Shown piece after piece: positions 25,843 to 37,139 of a stretch of DNA of 64,000 nucleotides. The position numbers were made by a program, and so were the translations under genes. The stretch covers positions 1,550,001 through 1,614,000 of the forward strand of contig NC_057383.1 of NCBI RefSeq assembly GCF_016906535.1. The letters run 5' to 3'. Source of the DNA: Rhizoctonia solani. Its lineage: Eukaryota > Basidiomycota > Agaricomycetes > Cantharellales > Ceratobasidiaceae. Under the pieces are notes generated by a model. It worked only from the letters and a program-made list of their open reading frames with translations, was not told the DNA's origin and searched no databases. The number at the start of each line of letters is the position of its first letter. Position 1 is the stretch's first letter.

Positions 25843-26987
25843 ATGATAGGTTCATCAGCTGAACTATTCCGGAATGAGCTCAGCCAACGGTTATGCGCTG
25901 ACGCTCATTTCTCATTACCGAATGCAAATATATTAGTTGGAGTAATAATTGACGCAATGGAGTATAATGTAAGGCTCTGTGTTTTCAGACTCTTAAGGAG
26001 CTTAATAACATGCAATTCATAGCTGAGCACGCGATACCACCCTCTTGCTCGTTCAACCATCCAAAACGTGCTCAAAGTATCAGAGGAGGTCGAATGTCTT
26101 GGTAGAATACTGCGAGTCAATGCGCAATTCACTCACCGGTCTGTCAATGTAAGTCAAATCTCAGTTCTGAGTTTCTATCACAAAATCCTATGTTTCGTCG
26201 GTTGCTAGACTATCCCTCCCTTCATGCTCCGAACCCTCTATATGCTCGCACTCCCGGCAACATCCTTGTTAAACCCACATCCTGAAGTTGTTACTCTGAT
26301 GACATACATCGAGGTGGTACATCGACTCTCGGCTTACATCGGTCCACGAGCTGTATACGGCCTAGTCAGGGATTTCAACAGCACAATCCCAAGGAAGTTT
26401 GATGCAAAGATTGTAACAAAAGTTCCAGGAACCGGACCTCGTGTTGCCAAACGGTGCGAGGCGGAAGATGGGTTGGGACCAGTACGGACGGGTTGGGTGA
26501 GGGAAGTAGAACATACTCCCTATATGCTTCCTCGGAGTCCACATGCCGGTGCTCGTTCGGCTCCTTTTCCGCCTCATGGAGCTCGCCCCTATCCTCCTTG
26601 CCGTATGTATTGCTGGGACGCGCATGAGCAGCGTCAACCTCTCGCGCCGCCAATGCCTCAGCCACCTTGGCAGCCCAGTCAACCAATGGTTCATGATGCA
26701 CCGGTTCTTCGTCAGCCTCATCCCGTTCGTCGTTGGGAAGAGGTATCTCCTTTAATTATTACGCGCACTATTTCTCCCATACCTTCTCTGTCGACTCTTC
26801 GGATCTTTCAGAGCACTCGGAAGCATCTTCTCTTTATAGCCACAGTGACGCAGAACTATCAGTTACGAGTGACCTGAGTGGCCAATGTTCTAGTAGGCCT
26901 TGCACACCAACGACACCACCAACCGTTTCAGAGGCCGACACGCTCAAAATCACTGTGACCGAAGTTGGGTCCGAGCCAGATAATTAA
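25843..26987 (+). CDS. Unknown gene A2, tandem paralogue of A1
   Basis: Exons 25843-25968 (MIGSSAELFRNELSQRL to DAMEYN), 26023-26148 (RYHPLARSTIQNVLKVSEEV to RSVN) and 26209 onward (TIPPFMLRTLYMLALPATSL, VHRLSAYIGPRAVYGLVRDF, VTKVPGTGPRVAKRCE, then a Pro-rich tail). Intron positions match A1 exactly. Near 26740 the reading passes from the frame holding VRRWEE into the frame holding DLSEHSEASSLYSHSDAE, which ends EVGSEPDN at TAA 26987. The join there is not resolved; using only the first frame the protein would stop at TGA about 26877. No known domain, no signal peptide. The intact first three blocks suggest this is the working copy. Confidence 0.6.
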
Positions 26988-27466
26988 GCTTGGAACTCAT
27001 TCGTCGAGAGGCTCTCGCAATTTAATTCGTGCCCTCGACATCGCTGCCACGTTTGTATCTTCATTACTCAATGTATGTTTCTTTTGCTCGTCGCTCGTTT
27101 TACGCTTCACTATCGGACTTGAGGACTTTGGACTTATGGACTTGCCGCTTCATTCTAATTATCTGTATCGATAAATTTGAGCTAGTTCTCGTATTAATTC
27201 ATTAATATAGGGTTTAGGGACTCTATTTTCGACTCGTAGACCATTGGCGTTGATTAGTACGATGCATAGTGTTAGAAGGAAGATTGCTGTTGCAGGGGTG
27301 TAGATTTACGTGGCCAAGGATGCGATGGTGTGGTCTCGTGATCGCAACATCCAATACAGTCTATATGCGCCAGCTATTGGTATCTACCACACTCAGAGGC
27401 TTCAGCGCATACCCATAACGCAATAATTGACTTGGTTTCATAATTAGGCTTGTACCATACACCCAG

Positions 27467-29106
27467 CTAATCCTTGTACTTTTCCATAAACCCAAGATGG
27501 AACTTTTCAAGTTTCCCCACATACTCGTCAACTCCATCACACAAACATGTCAACCTGAAATGCGCCTCGCCATCCTTTTGCCCGAACCCGGTTCCTGAAA
27601 CAGCGCAGATGCCAGTTTCATCCAGTAACGCGTTGGCGTAAAAGTTGTCCGGAGTCTGGCCGGCATCTTGAGCGGCCTTGACGGCGTTCTTGGTAAGGTG
27701 AAGCGAAGGGAAGAGGTAGAGCGCTCCGACCGCGGGTGCGCATGACATTCCGGGGAGGTTGTTCAATCGTTCGGCCATGGTCAATGATCGTTTCGCCAAA
27801 GCGGCGTGAATCGCGTCGGTCTCTTGTTTCCAGAGCGCGTATGACTCATCGCCCTCTTTTGGTGGACGGACTAGAGAGTCGACGCCGATTTGGCCGCTGA
27901 GAGGCGGGCACAATCCGACCGAAACCATCTTGTAGATCAATGCAGTGATTTCATCGGGTACGTTGGCAAGTTCAAAGTATCCTCCTCGTCGACCGCATTC
28001 ACCAGACACGCCCTTGGATATGGAATGGAAGGAGACAAGAGGAACGGGAGATTTCGTATCGCGCAGGACCTTTTTGAATGAGGCCCAAGGATAGTTGGTT
28101 GGGTCGTGGGTATTAGCTTGGTATACCTCATCGGCCAAGAGCATCAGCGAATGTTCCTCGCAGATCTTCAATAGAGCTTCCATGGTCGGGACGTCGAGGA
28201 TCGACCCGGTCGGGTTTCCAGGATTAATAACCACCAATGCCTTGGGCTCTATTCCCTCCTTGAGGGCTTTGGAGACAGCAGCCGAGACAGACTCAGGAGA
28301 GGTAGACCATCCCTTGGATTCGTCAAGGTAGTATGGGATGGGTATACCACCCTGCTGAGCAAGTGTTGCAGTGTAGAGAGGATATTGGGGGATCGGGATG
28401 AGGATTCCGGCCTTGGGTGACGAAATAAGCATGCTAATTAGAAGAGACACCCCGGCCGAAGCACCAGCGGTCAAGAAGATCTGAGAAGGGTCCGCCGAAT
28501 GGCCATCCCGCGCTGCATGACAGTTAGTTTTGTACGCGAATCTAGCAAAGAATCTCACCTTCAATGAACTCGGCCACGCTTTTTCGGATAAAGGGTACGC
28601 CTTGGCTATGAGAGTACGCTCCAATAGAACCAATCTCGTCGTAGAGTTCTTTAGCCCGAGCAATGGCATCAGCCGGGAAAATCCCTTTGCCCGTCTCCAT
28701 CAACTCAGGGTATTCGAGCAACGCGGCCACCTATCGTCGGGCCCCACAGACGCGTCGATCAACATTCTTGGGATTCCCCACACTAGGAGGAAACACTTAC
28801 CTGACGCGTAAATGTGATCGGTTTTTGGTCAAGACCCTTCTGCTGCGGATTCCCGATATTCGAGTTGACGACACGGTCAAATGGGAGGCTGCTATCGCCC
28901 TTGCGCAGCCTGTCGCGGTATTCTTCGGCCTTGATGGCAATCGGTCCACGCACGGCATACTGAACATCCTTCCATGTAGGGTTAATGTTGTTGGCGGTGA
29001 GAGGAGGCATTGTAAATGATATTTCCGAGCGGGTGATAGATGTGGAGGAGAGGTATCGAGTGGGTATTAAGCACGCACGGGCTAATAGGCGAGATCGTGC
29101 GGCCAT
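27467..29106 (-). CDS. Alanine aminotransferase
   Basis: PLP-dependent transaminase interconverting alanine plus 2-oxoglutarate and pyruvate plus glutamate. Exon 1 runs from ATG 29106 to about 28801 (ends FTRQ), exon 2 28731-28558 (VAALLEYPELMETGKGIFPA to VAEFIE) and exon 3 to about 27467 (ARDGHSADPSQIFLTAGASA to the C terminus MEKYKD). SFHSISKGVSGECGRRGGYF holds the Schiff-base lysine in the usual alanine-aminotransferase form. INPGNPTG and LLADEVYQ are the cofactor-contact blocks. The first 32 residues (MAARSRLLARACLIPTRYLS...) look like a mitochondrial presequence. A second in-frame ATG at 29010 gives a cytosolic form starting MPPLTANNINPTW. About 500 residues, usual for the family. Confidence 0.95.
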
Positions 29107-29131
29107 CCAAGGGCCTGGGAACGCGGGGATG

Positions 29132-29139
29132 TTTATATA
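29132..29139 (-). promoter_or_regulatory. TATA box very close to the first ALT start codon
   Basis: Minus strand TATATAAA, only 26 nt upstream of ATG 29106. Initiation about 30 nt downstream of this box would fall at or just past the first ATG, leaving ATG 29010 as the usable start on many transcripts. The first ATG has T at -3, a weak context; the second has A at -3, a strong one. Confidence 0.55.
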
Positions 29140-29948
29140 AGTCTGATTTGGGTGAGATGGCGACGGAGCTCGGTGCTCGTGACCCAAGCCGAACAAATCC
29201 GACCAAAGCAAAAAGGTATTAGTTGCGAGATGTCTCGGCCCCGAGCAATAGAAGTTTTCGACGCGATGGGAACGAGGATACAATACAGTATAAGTAAGAT
29301 ACGGTTTCCTCTTGTTCTATATGTGTCTATTTGGACTCTACAACCAAGAATGGCGCAATAAACAAAGTCAACCTCAGTTGAAATCGTAGTTAAAGCTAGT
29401 GGAGTGGGAAACTAACCTTTCAAAGTTCTCTAGGGTAACTTTCTATGGTCAACGAGTCACAATACAATTCAGTCTGCCCGAACTCGATGCTGGGCTTGAG
29501 ATCGTTGGAGGCAGACGCGATCGAGCGAGTCACGTCAATAAGCGACGGGCGCTCGGTGTTTAACGGCTCATATCCGTGGGTGTGGAATGCTGACCTTGAT
29601 GTACCTGTCGCCTGGCGGACTAAGACTGCACAGAGATGGATTTATACCTTACTTAAGGTTCTTCTGTTACTCCCCTACATTAAGGTATAACCCGAGCTAC
29701 GGGACTTTGTGGCCAAGAATAGCCGTATTGGTTGATTTAAGAAGGCTTATTCAATCACAGCTGACTCGACCATTGCTAACAAAGACAGAAAAGCAGATGT
29801 ATTTGGACAAACAAGGATAAAGACAATTTGATGAAATATAAATGACTGAAATAGATAAGACTATCGCTATTCTGACAAAAGCGATATATGAGGTCCGTCA
29901 AACGTATAACACGGAAACCTCTTGGTTATTGAATCTTGGCGAGTGCTT
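29140..29948. other. Intergenic, about 0.8 kb
   Basis: Lies between the ALT promoter and the 3' end of the laccase gene. Short plus-strand ORFs are present but show no family signal. A stretch rich in A/T at 29800-29930 is probably the laccase 3' flank. Confidence 0.45.
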
Positions 29949-32240
29949 CTAGTTCAAAGCAGCCTTCATAACCCGAGACCTACGAAGACGCTCTGTGTCC
30001 GGGTCAGGGAGAGAGCGACGGCGGCGACCCAGGGAGGTCGACCAGACGTCAAGCCCGTCGGGGATCTCGCTACACATCTATATTTCGAGCCAAAGTTAGT
30101 GTCCTGGGGGATGTGCCATGAATACGATCGATTGCTTACCGCAGTGTTGGCGGAAGGAATGGTCATTTGCGCAACTGCGTCAGGTTGGACGATCACGACT
30201 GCCGCAAAACCTTCAGCCAAGTGCCAATCGATATGACAGTGCATGACTAGGAAATTCAGCAGGGTTATAAGTATCGTGCAAGAGGGCCACAATATATGCG
30301 CACTTACACCAAACACCTGGGTTGCTGGCTTCAAAGCGAAGGACCGCCCATGACGAAGCAGGAATAATATGCGTATCGCGGCGGATCGGGTTAGTCGTGT
30401 TGTAGCTGACTGACTCGGCGTCTTCGAGGGATAGAGTGCCAGAACCTTCAGCAACGATCCAGAAGGTCATTCCGTGCACTAGAAGATGCCTCTTAGTGTG
30501 ATCCAAACTCAAGTACTATCAGGACTTACGATGGTAGGGATGATCGATCGCCGTGTCGAGGTTATTGATGATCAGGTCGACGGCACCAGTCGAGTCGTAT
30601 ATCGCAGAGGCTAGATTTGATGCGTTGACTGTGCCTCCGGATATAATGGTGTGCAGAACCGGCTGATACACCAAATCAACAAACTCGGTCGCGTTTACCT
30701 CAAACCCGGTATCCAGGTTACCATCCGCATCGAGAGAGACCGCGAACCCAGTCTGGAACATCCTACGGCTCACTACGGTCGTAGGGGCATCCTCGACCAC
30801 GATTGGGGTAAGTGAGGAGGTATCGAGGTCGGTGCATTCGGCCCCGGAAACAACGTCAGTCCAGTCGGAGCTTGTTGGGTCGGTGGTGCTCGCTCCCGTC
30901 CCGTCTTCATTCACGTAGCGGACAATCGCATAGGTCGTGTTTGAGAAATCGTCGGGAAGGGTAGTCAAACAAGCAGTGTTCATCTGGGCACGCAGATAAT
31001 AGGAGTCGCCGACGGAGCCAACGCTTGTGTCGACAATAACCGAGTAGCGCTGCCCGTTGTGGAATTTCACTCGGTGGAGAGCACTGTTGACCTCGTTGTA
31101 AACTCCGGTGTCATCGGCCTCGGTGACGTTCATAGTATGTCCGTCAAGGGAGACCCAAAACATAGCTATAAAAATTGATAAGTATCATGTTCGACTATCG
31201 ACGTAACGTTGCAACAAACCATGAGAGGCCGTATTGATAAGGCGGAAGCGATACTTCTTGTTCGGTACAACCTGAATCTCGAACGGGGTTTGAGTGAAGC
31301 ACGTGCTACTGTTGCCATAGGTAGCACAGTCCCAGATGCCTTGTCCGTTGATGAGGGCAGAGTTGGGAGAGGGAGCTGCGATACTCTAAGGGTATTTGAG
31401 TTAGTGAATGCGCATAGATTAGCCCCAAAACTGCTCACTCCTTGGTAACCAGATGGGGACAGTAGTGCCTCTGTGATTACTGCCGAGGTATCATGGTACC
31501 AGTCAGCAACAACCAAGATCTGGTCCTCGTCGTAGTCGACTCCGCGTTTCAAAGGGTCATCCGGGGAGTGAATGATAAGAGGCTAATGGTAAAGAATAAG
31601 TGGATTGATAGAAAAGCTTTACATAAAATTCACTGACACCGTGAATGCCGTCCGCGAGCTGGGTCGAAGCATGAGCACTACAGTTTACAGTTAGTTACCA
31701 ATATATTCGTTAAATCCTCAATGTCTACTTACTGCCACCAGTATGTACCATATTGTCCGCTAACTGTGAATTGGTATGTGAAGCTTGAGCCTGCAGGGAT
31801 CGGGCACTGAGTAATACCGGCGGGGCCGTCCATCCAAGGGGTGCCTTTCTGGAACAAGCCGTGCCAGTGGATAGTGGTGCCCACACTCAGGTCATTTTGG
31901 ACGTTGATGATTATTGTATCACCATCGTTTGCCTCGATGGTCGGACCAGGATATTGACCTATAACGTCGATGAGCAAAGGTCTGAATTAGACTCATATGC
32001 GAACTTGCCATTCACGACCAGCATAGGACGATAATAGCCGTCTGGTGAGCCAGTTGCAGTTGCAACCGTCCAGTCGTAGGTACGAGTGGCAGGAACGTTG
32101 GTAATTTCAAAGTCACTGCTCAGCGTGAGCTGAGAGACTGCTTGTGTCACCGTGGCGGTTGTAGCAGTGGTCGTTTGTGCAGCTGCAAGGCCGAAGAAAC
32201 CAGCCAGTGCGCCGAGCGCTGCTGGACGTAGGAAACGCAT
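29949..32240 (-). CDS. Secreted laccase (multicopper oxidase)
   Basis: Extracellular phenol oxidase reducing O2 to water. It starts [20 protein letters not shown], a signal peptide; a longer in-frame start at 32312 would bury it. The first exon ends at 32009, and further exons include 31958-31733, 31677-31638 and 31582 onward. All four copper signatures are present: [29 protein letters not shown] (made by splicing), HPYHLHGMTFW (made by splicing) and [12 protein letters not shown]. The residue ten after the T1 cysteine is Phe, as in high-potential basidiomycete laccases. Ser of HSH is Ala, and the non-ligand last His of HLHGH is Met. The intron at 31959-32008 has a GC donor. Stop TAG 29949-29951. 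An N-terminal insert of about 35 residues, rich in Thr/Ala, precedes the first cupredoxin domain. Confidence 0.96.
31959..32008 (-). other. GC-AG intron in the laccase gene
   Basis: On the minus strand the exon ends AATG, then GCAAGT starts the 50-nt intron, which ends TTATAG. Splicing gives VVNG/QYPGPT, the conserved laccase sequence. No GT donor in the right phase is available. Confidence 0.8.
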
Positions 32241-32327
32241 AGCTAGTGATAAGAGCTGAGGATGAAGTAAAAGTGTTGGCTGAGAAGATTTAGCTGAAGT
32301 GAGCGATGTCAAACAGCGAGGTACTTA

Positions 32328-32342
32328 TGCGCCCTTATATAC
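32328..32342 (-). promoter_or_regulatory. Laccase TATA box with adjacent metal-response-like element
   Basis: Minus strand GTATATAAG lies about 95-100 nt upstream of the laccase ATG. Overlapping it, the plus strand reads TGCGCCC (32328-32334), a match to the metal-response core TGCRCNC reported in several fungal laccase promoters. Function is inferred. Confidence 0.4.
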
Positions 32343-33879
32343 AGGCTATTCCGCTTTGTTCATCTTGAGATGCCTTTCTCCATCTTCCCTCTCTACCTAG
32401 GCGGGCGCAAACAACTCATACTGTCGGCCCGAGGAGCCGTACCCAATTCAACCATCGTGAGCGGCCATCCTCCGCGAAAACACCAAGCTACTCATTCTCA
32501 CTGGTGAGTAGAATTGCATAACACTTACCTCAAATAGACATCTGACGGACCAAATTGCTTCTTCGTCTGACAAAGTTGATGGCCGACAGGACTTCGTTTG
32601 TATTTCCATCATCATTTGAGCCGATAGCTTTGGCGGAATAGCTGCGCAATTGGAATAATAGGAAGAAATCTGCTGCGCTTATCAGTACCTCGTCGGTCAC
32701 CGACGGATATCACCAGTCTGGGAGATGCGCAGCGGACTATTCCGTGATGTTCTGGTGTAGACGATAGTTCGAACAACAAGCCGAATGTTGCGCAGCTCCC
32801 CGAAATAGATTGTGAGTATTGTCAAGCAGTTAACGTACAGATATATGCATGTATGCGGCGGCCGAACCTGCCATCTTTGCATCTCTCTGGTCTTATTGCA
32901 ACTTACATTCTGGCTAAAACTCTGGGTGATGTGGATGCCATATGTACGACACTACAAAAAGAAGAGTCATTTGTTGTCGTAGCAAAAATTCGGTAGTTCT
33001 CGACAAAGTCGACTTCTCTCTTCCCCCAGAGTGGTATCATAATTGCTGCGTAGCTGGATCGATTATGTAACCACTGACTGCGCTTTCCTCTTCTTTCTGA
33101 ATATCTCTGGACCCGATAACCGAGTGACCAATTTGTTTTGACCCGAGGAAGAGTATTCAACAAGGTTATGACCGGTGTTCGGATAGGAAGATGTCTAGAA
33201 TTTTGTCAGAGAGTGCGCAGCTTAATAGTGAACTCTAGAGAAACCCAATTTTGGAATGACTTGCCCGACTCGTAAAGTGTGCAACAGAGGCTGATCCCTA
33301 TGTATAGAGTAGCACATTTGGAGTCTGTTTAAATGCATGGGTGCAAGATAGTCACGTAGTATATGGGTCGCGAGACCTGGGAGACGTTTAGTATGGGATA
33401 CTGGCTCAGTCATCGATATGAGGGAATACGAACCGCTTAGCCTGGGTCTTCTTCGCTGAGTGGTCATTTGACAGAGAGCCCGATACAAATAGGAGGAAAC
33501 AAATACCTATGTCATTAATCAGTTTTTTTGCAAAATCTTTATCGAGGAGAAGGAATGAGACTGTGTGATAGAGGCGCGCAGGACAGGAAAGGGCTACGCG
33601 ACTCGGACCTACGCGACCGGCACATTAGCCTTCCAATTTCTCGACCAACGCCAGAGCACCGGAGCATAAAAACCTACTTATTTTAGTGCCTTGTTAATAA
33701 AGCATCGTTCTCGGGATAAACTTATTTACTGCGATGGCGTCAATATTACTTTACAATTAATTGGAAGTATATGCGCTATAATACATGCAAGAGTGGGACG
33801 CATCCAATTTCACTAACAGAAAATTCGAAAAATAAATGCACAATTAATTGGCCTTGGGTTCGTTTTCACTTGATCATGC
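32343..33879. other. Intergenic, about 1.5 kb
   Basis: Laccase upstream region and the 3' flank of the sugar transporter. Only chance-looking ORFs were found. No repeat or RNA gene was recognised. Confidence 0.45.
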
Positions 33880-36049
33880 CTAGACTTTATTGGTTCCGTT
33901 GTTGACCATGGCGTCCACGCTACGGTGGCCGTCGGATGAAGCCGTGCGGGATCCAGACCCGGAAGCATCAGTCTCACCAGGAGCCTTTTCATTATGTCTA
34001 ACAACTGGCTTGTTCGCATCGTGAGCACGCGTTTGGTCAACGAGATCGTCGCGGCCAGAGTAACCGTAGTCCGCAGGAGGTTCCCAGCTGCGAGAGTTCC
34101 ATGGTTTGACCTTGGGGTCGTTGTACATGACGTCGACTGCCTCGAGGGAAAGACTGGACGACTCGTACAAGAAAAAGAATACGACAACTAATTCGGACGT
34201 CAGGTATGGTACGCATATCGGAATTCAATTAGGACTCACCAGCCCCAAGGAGATTACAAGAGGCAAAGATAAACCCGTAACGATATGTGATCTTACGGGT
34301 GATGAGAGGAGTGAAGAATGCGATGAGGAAGTTCCAGACCTGCGTCATCGAAAATTCATTCAGTCCTCAATTGCGCTCACGCGGACAATGACGTTTGAAA
34401 AACTCACCCAATTGCTCGCAGTAGCCAATGCACCTTGCTTGGCACGAGTTCGGGTGGGGAAGGTTTCACCAATAAGAATCCAGATACCAGGCGCCCAAGT
34501 CGAGGCGTATCCCAAAATGAAGAGACAAGCAGAGACAATCATGAGCTTTCCAATGTTTTGGTTCTCGGGTAGTGTGGGGTCGCGTGCGGTGCCTGCCGCC
34601 GCGAAAATAAAGAGCCAGATGGCTTGCCAAACACCTCCGACCATCAGGGGGACTCGGCGTCCAAACTGGTTTGACGTCAGTGGGGCAAGAAAGACTTGGC
34701 ATACGACTTCGTGCTCACCCTTTCCATGACATACAATCCCAAGAAAGTGCATCCAAAGTTGACCGCGCCAAGAATGATCTGGGTGACAAACGAGTCTTCG
34801 ATACCCACAGAGTTGAAGATGGTTGCTCCCTGAAAGTCATAGGTACGTCAGCGGTAGGCCGTGGTATTTCCGGGTGGGCCCTTACGTAGTAGAAGAAGTA
34901 GTTAGCGCCCGTCAGCTGCTGCAGCGACTGCAAGCTCATGCCAAGAAGGGTACGGTACAGAGTCTTGCGCTGAGGACGGAAGCAGTCGAGCCAACCCGCT
35001 TTGCTCAGACTCTGCTCGTACTTGACGCTGTCTTGCATTTCGTGGAGATCGCGAACCTTGACACCGGTAAGTTCCCCATGTCTGTCTAAGTATAACATCA
35101 CTTACGACATGATCATCTCGGTCTTCGACCCTGGCTCCGCGTATACGAGCAATGCTCCGTTCGGCCTCAGCAGAACGACCGCGCTTCAAGAGCCAGCGAG
35201 GAGACTCGGGCATCTTGTGGATATCGTTAGCACTTTGTTTCATAGGAAATATTCGTCGGCTTACAAATAATATTCCAACCCCTAAAATGATTGCCCAGAC
35301 AAGGCCAATTGCGATGACTACCCTCCAGGACGCCGAGTTGTAGGTCTCGCGTGTGCCAATGCTGATACAGTACGCGACAAGGATACCAAATGTAATAAAT
35401 ACTAAAAAGCTCATCATGAGTGCGTGTTCAGGGAGAGGATAATATATGCGTACACTGGTATGTTCCCGTCAGAGTACCACGCAGCTGTTTGGGAGCACAT
35501 TCGGCCTGGTAGAGAGGTACTGCTGCAGACAATGCGCCCACTCCCAAGCCAGAAATGAACCTGCCAATCATAATCTGATACCATGCTTGGAACGCAGTTA
35601 CTTGGATGATAACGCCGATGGAAAACACAGCGCATTCGAGTGACATGGCGATGCGACGGCCAAAGAAATCAGCAGTTCTATGATAGTTGTCCGTCATATA
35701 TTACTATCGATCGTGCTTAAATTACTCACGGTGCTCCGATCAAAGCACCAATAGCGGTACCGACCGACAAAAGAGCAACAATTAACCCTTCGATCCATGT
35801 ATTGAAGTGACATGTAGACGCATCGCTGCGATCACTACAAGTCGCGAATCGTTGTAGAAAATCCTCCATAAGCAATATATCGCTAATCTGGCCAGTGTCA
35901 TAGCCTAAATGTCATTTAGCATTATTTACTCGCGTGCCATGGCCCAGACATGGAAGCATACCGAAGATAAAACCACCCATGGACGCCATGACAGCCAACA
36001 TGATGGCTGCACGCCCCACGGGGGCACCACGAATCTTGAACTGAGCCAT
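33880..36049 (-). CDS. MFS hexose/sugar transporter
   Basis: Plasma-membrane sugar:proton symporter of the sugar porter family. It starts [20 protein letters not shown] at 36049. Spliced exons give, in order, [10 protein letters not shown] (TM1 loop), [12 protein letters not shown] (loop 2-3 motif), [20 protein letters not shown] (TM4), [26 protein letters not shown] (central loop), [14 protein letters not shown] (TM7 sugar-binding QQLTG), [30 protein letters not shown] and [17 protein letters not shown], where PETKG is usual. The last exon adds a long charged cytosolic tail ending NNGTNKV at TAG 33880. All twelve membrane segments are accounted for. At least eight short introns. The changed PETKG motif may alter kinetics or sorting. 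Confidence 0.93.
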
Positions 36050-37092
36050 AGTAGAAGCGAGGTTGGGGAGGTGGGGGGAACGTATGTGTGAGAGGTGGTG
36101 CCTCTATGCGGCCAATTAAATAGCATCGAGGGGATATGACACTACGTCATGTTGAACATGTAACATTTCGGTCCCTTACATGCTGAAATGTAAACCCAGC
36201 CGAGAACGGAAACTAAGTCAGTAGAGCCACTAGCACAAGCGCACCATTCAATACTTGCCGGCAACCATGAAATCTTTAAGCGCCCCACTTCTCGGCTTCC
36301 GGTGATGACGTCAAGAGCCCGCCAAGCGCTCGCGCATGTAAATATAGCGCACATCTGGGCTCATTCAAAGAGTCAGAACATTGGTTGTATTATGTGCTGT
36401 GTTCATACCTTTGCGAACCCATTACCAGGCACGCGTGTTGATATGCTATGCCTATTTCCATGTCATATCTCCTGAGGTGTCCCCGCTCAAGCTCAATTAC
36501 ATGTTTATCCAATTCGTGCTTCATCACAATGGAGTCCGAGGCGATTCGCACGTATCTGCCGACTGTCCTGAGCGCGTCGTTCCGGAGCGAACCGGAAAGG
36601 CAAATTTTGTCGCGTGATATTGTTCGGCGTCCCGGCTGCTGGCTCTGTCATTCGGTAAGGACTGGATCCCATGCATGCATGTGTAGCGCCGGTGGCCTAG
36701 TGTGGAGGTAACAGCCCGATGCCTGCAACCCTTTCTCGGCAAAGTGGTGCAAGGTTGCGAAGTGGCGGCGGGTGATCTGCAGTCGGTAATTGCCAATCAT
36801 GGTCACGCTGTCTGACTCGCGCTTACCTACTCCATCCGAAATGGAACCTCATTTGCAACGACCTTCAGGCTCAGTTTACCCTGGTCAGTCGCGGGTTCAT
36901 CTTGAATCCATGTCCATAACACCTTCGGACCCCAGGCATAAAAGGTTTCCCATTCGCTCTCATTAAGTTTTCCGGACCGTCATGCTTCCCATTTCCCCAA
37001 ACAGCTCAAGTCACCGGGGTTGCCAATATTCTTTTGTCTATCTTCTATGCTTCTCGGTCATTGGACTACCAATGAGATTATTTCCGGAGGGA
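36050..37092. other. Intergenic region between divergent transporter and esterase
   Basis: A shared upstream region of about 1 kb. ATG 36530 opens 42 codons ending CWLCHS at a GTAAGG donor-like site, but I could not find a second exon, so it is not called. A TGACGTCA palindrome occurs at about 36305-36312. Confidence 0.4.
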
Positions 37093-37099
37093 TATAAAA
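37093..37099 (+). promoter_or_regulatory. TATA box of the first CE16-type esterase
   Basis: TATAAAA, 47 nt before the ATG at 37140. Good match and spacing. Confidence 0.5.
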
Positions 37100-37139
37100 A
37101 CATGTCGAGCTATGGACTTGGTTGATCCGTTGTCTCGAT

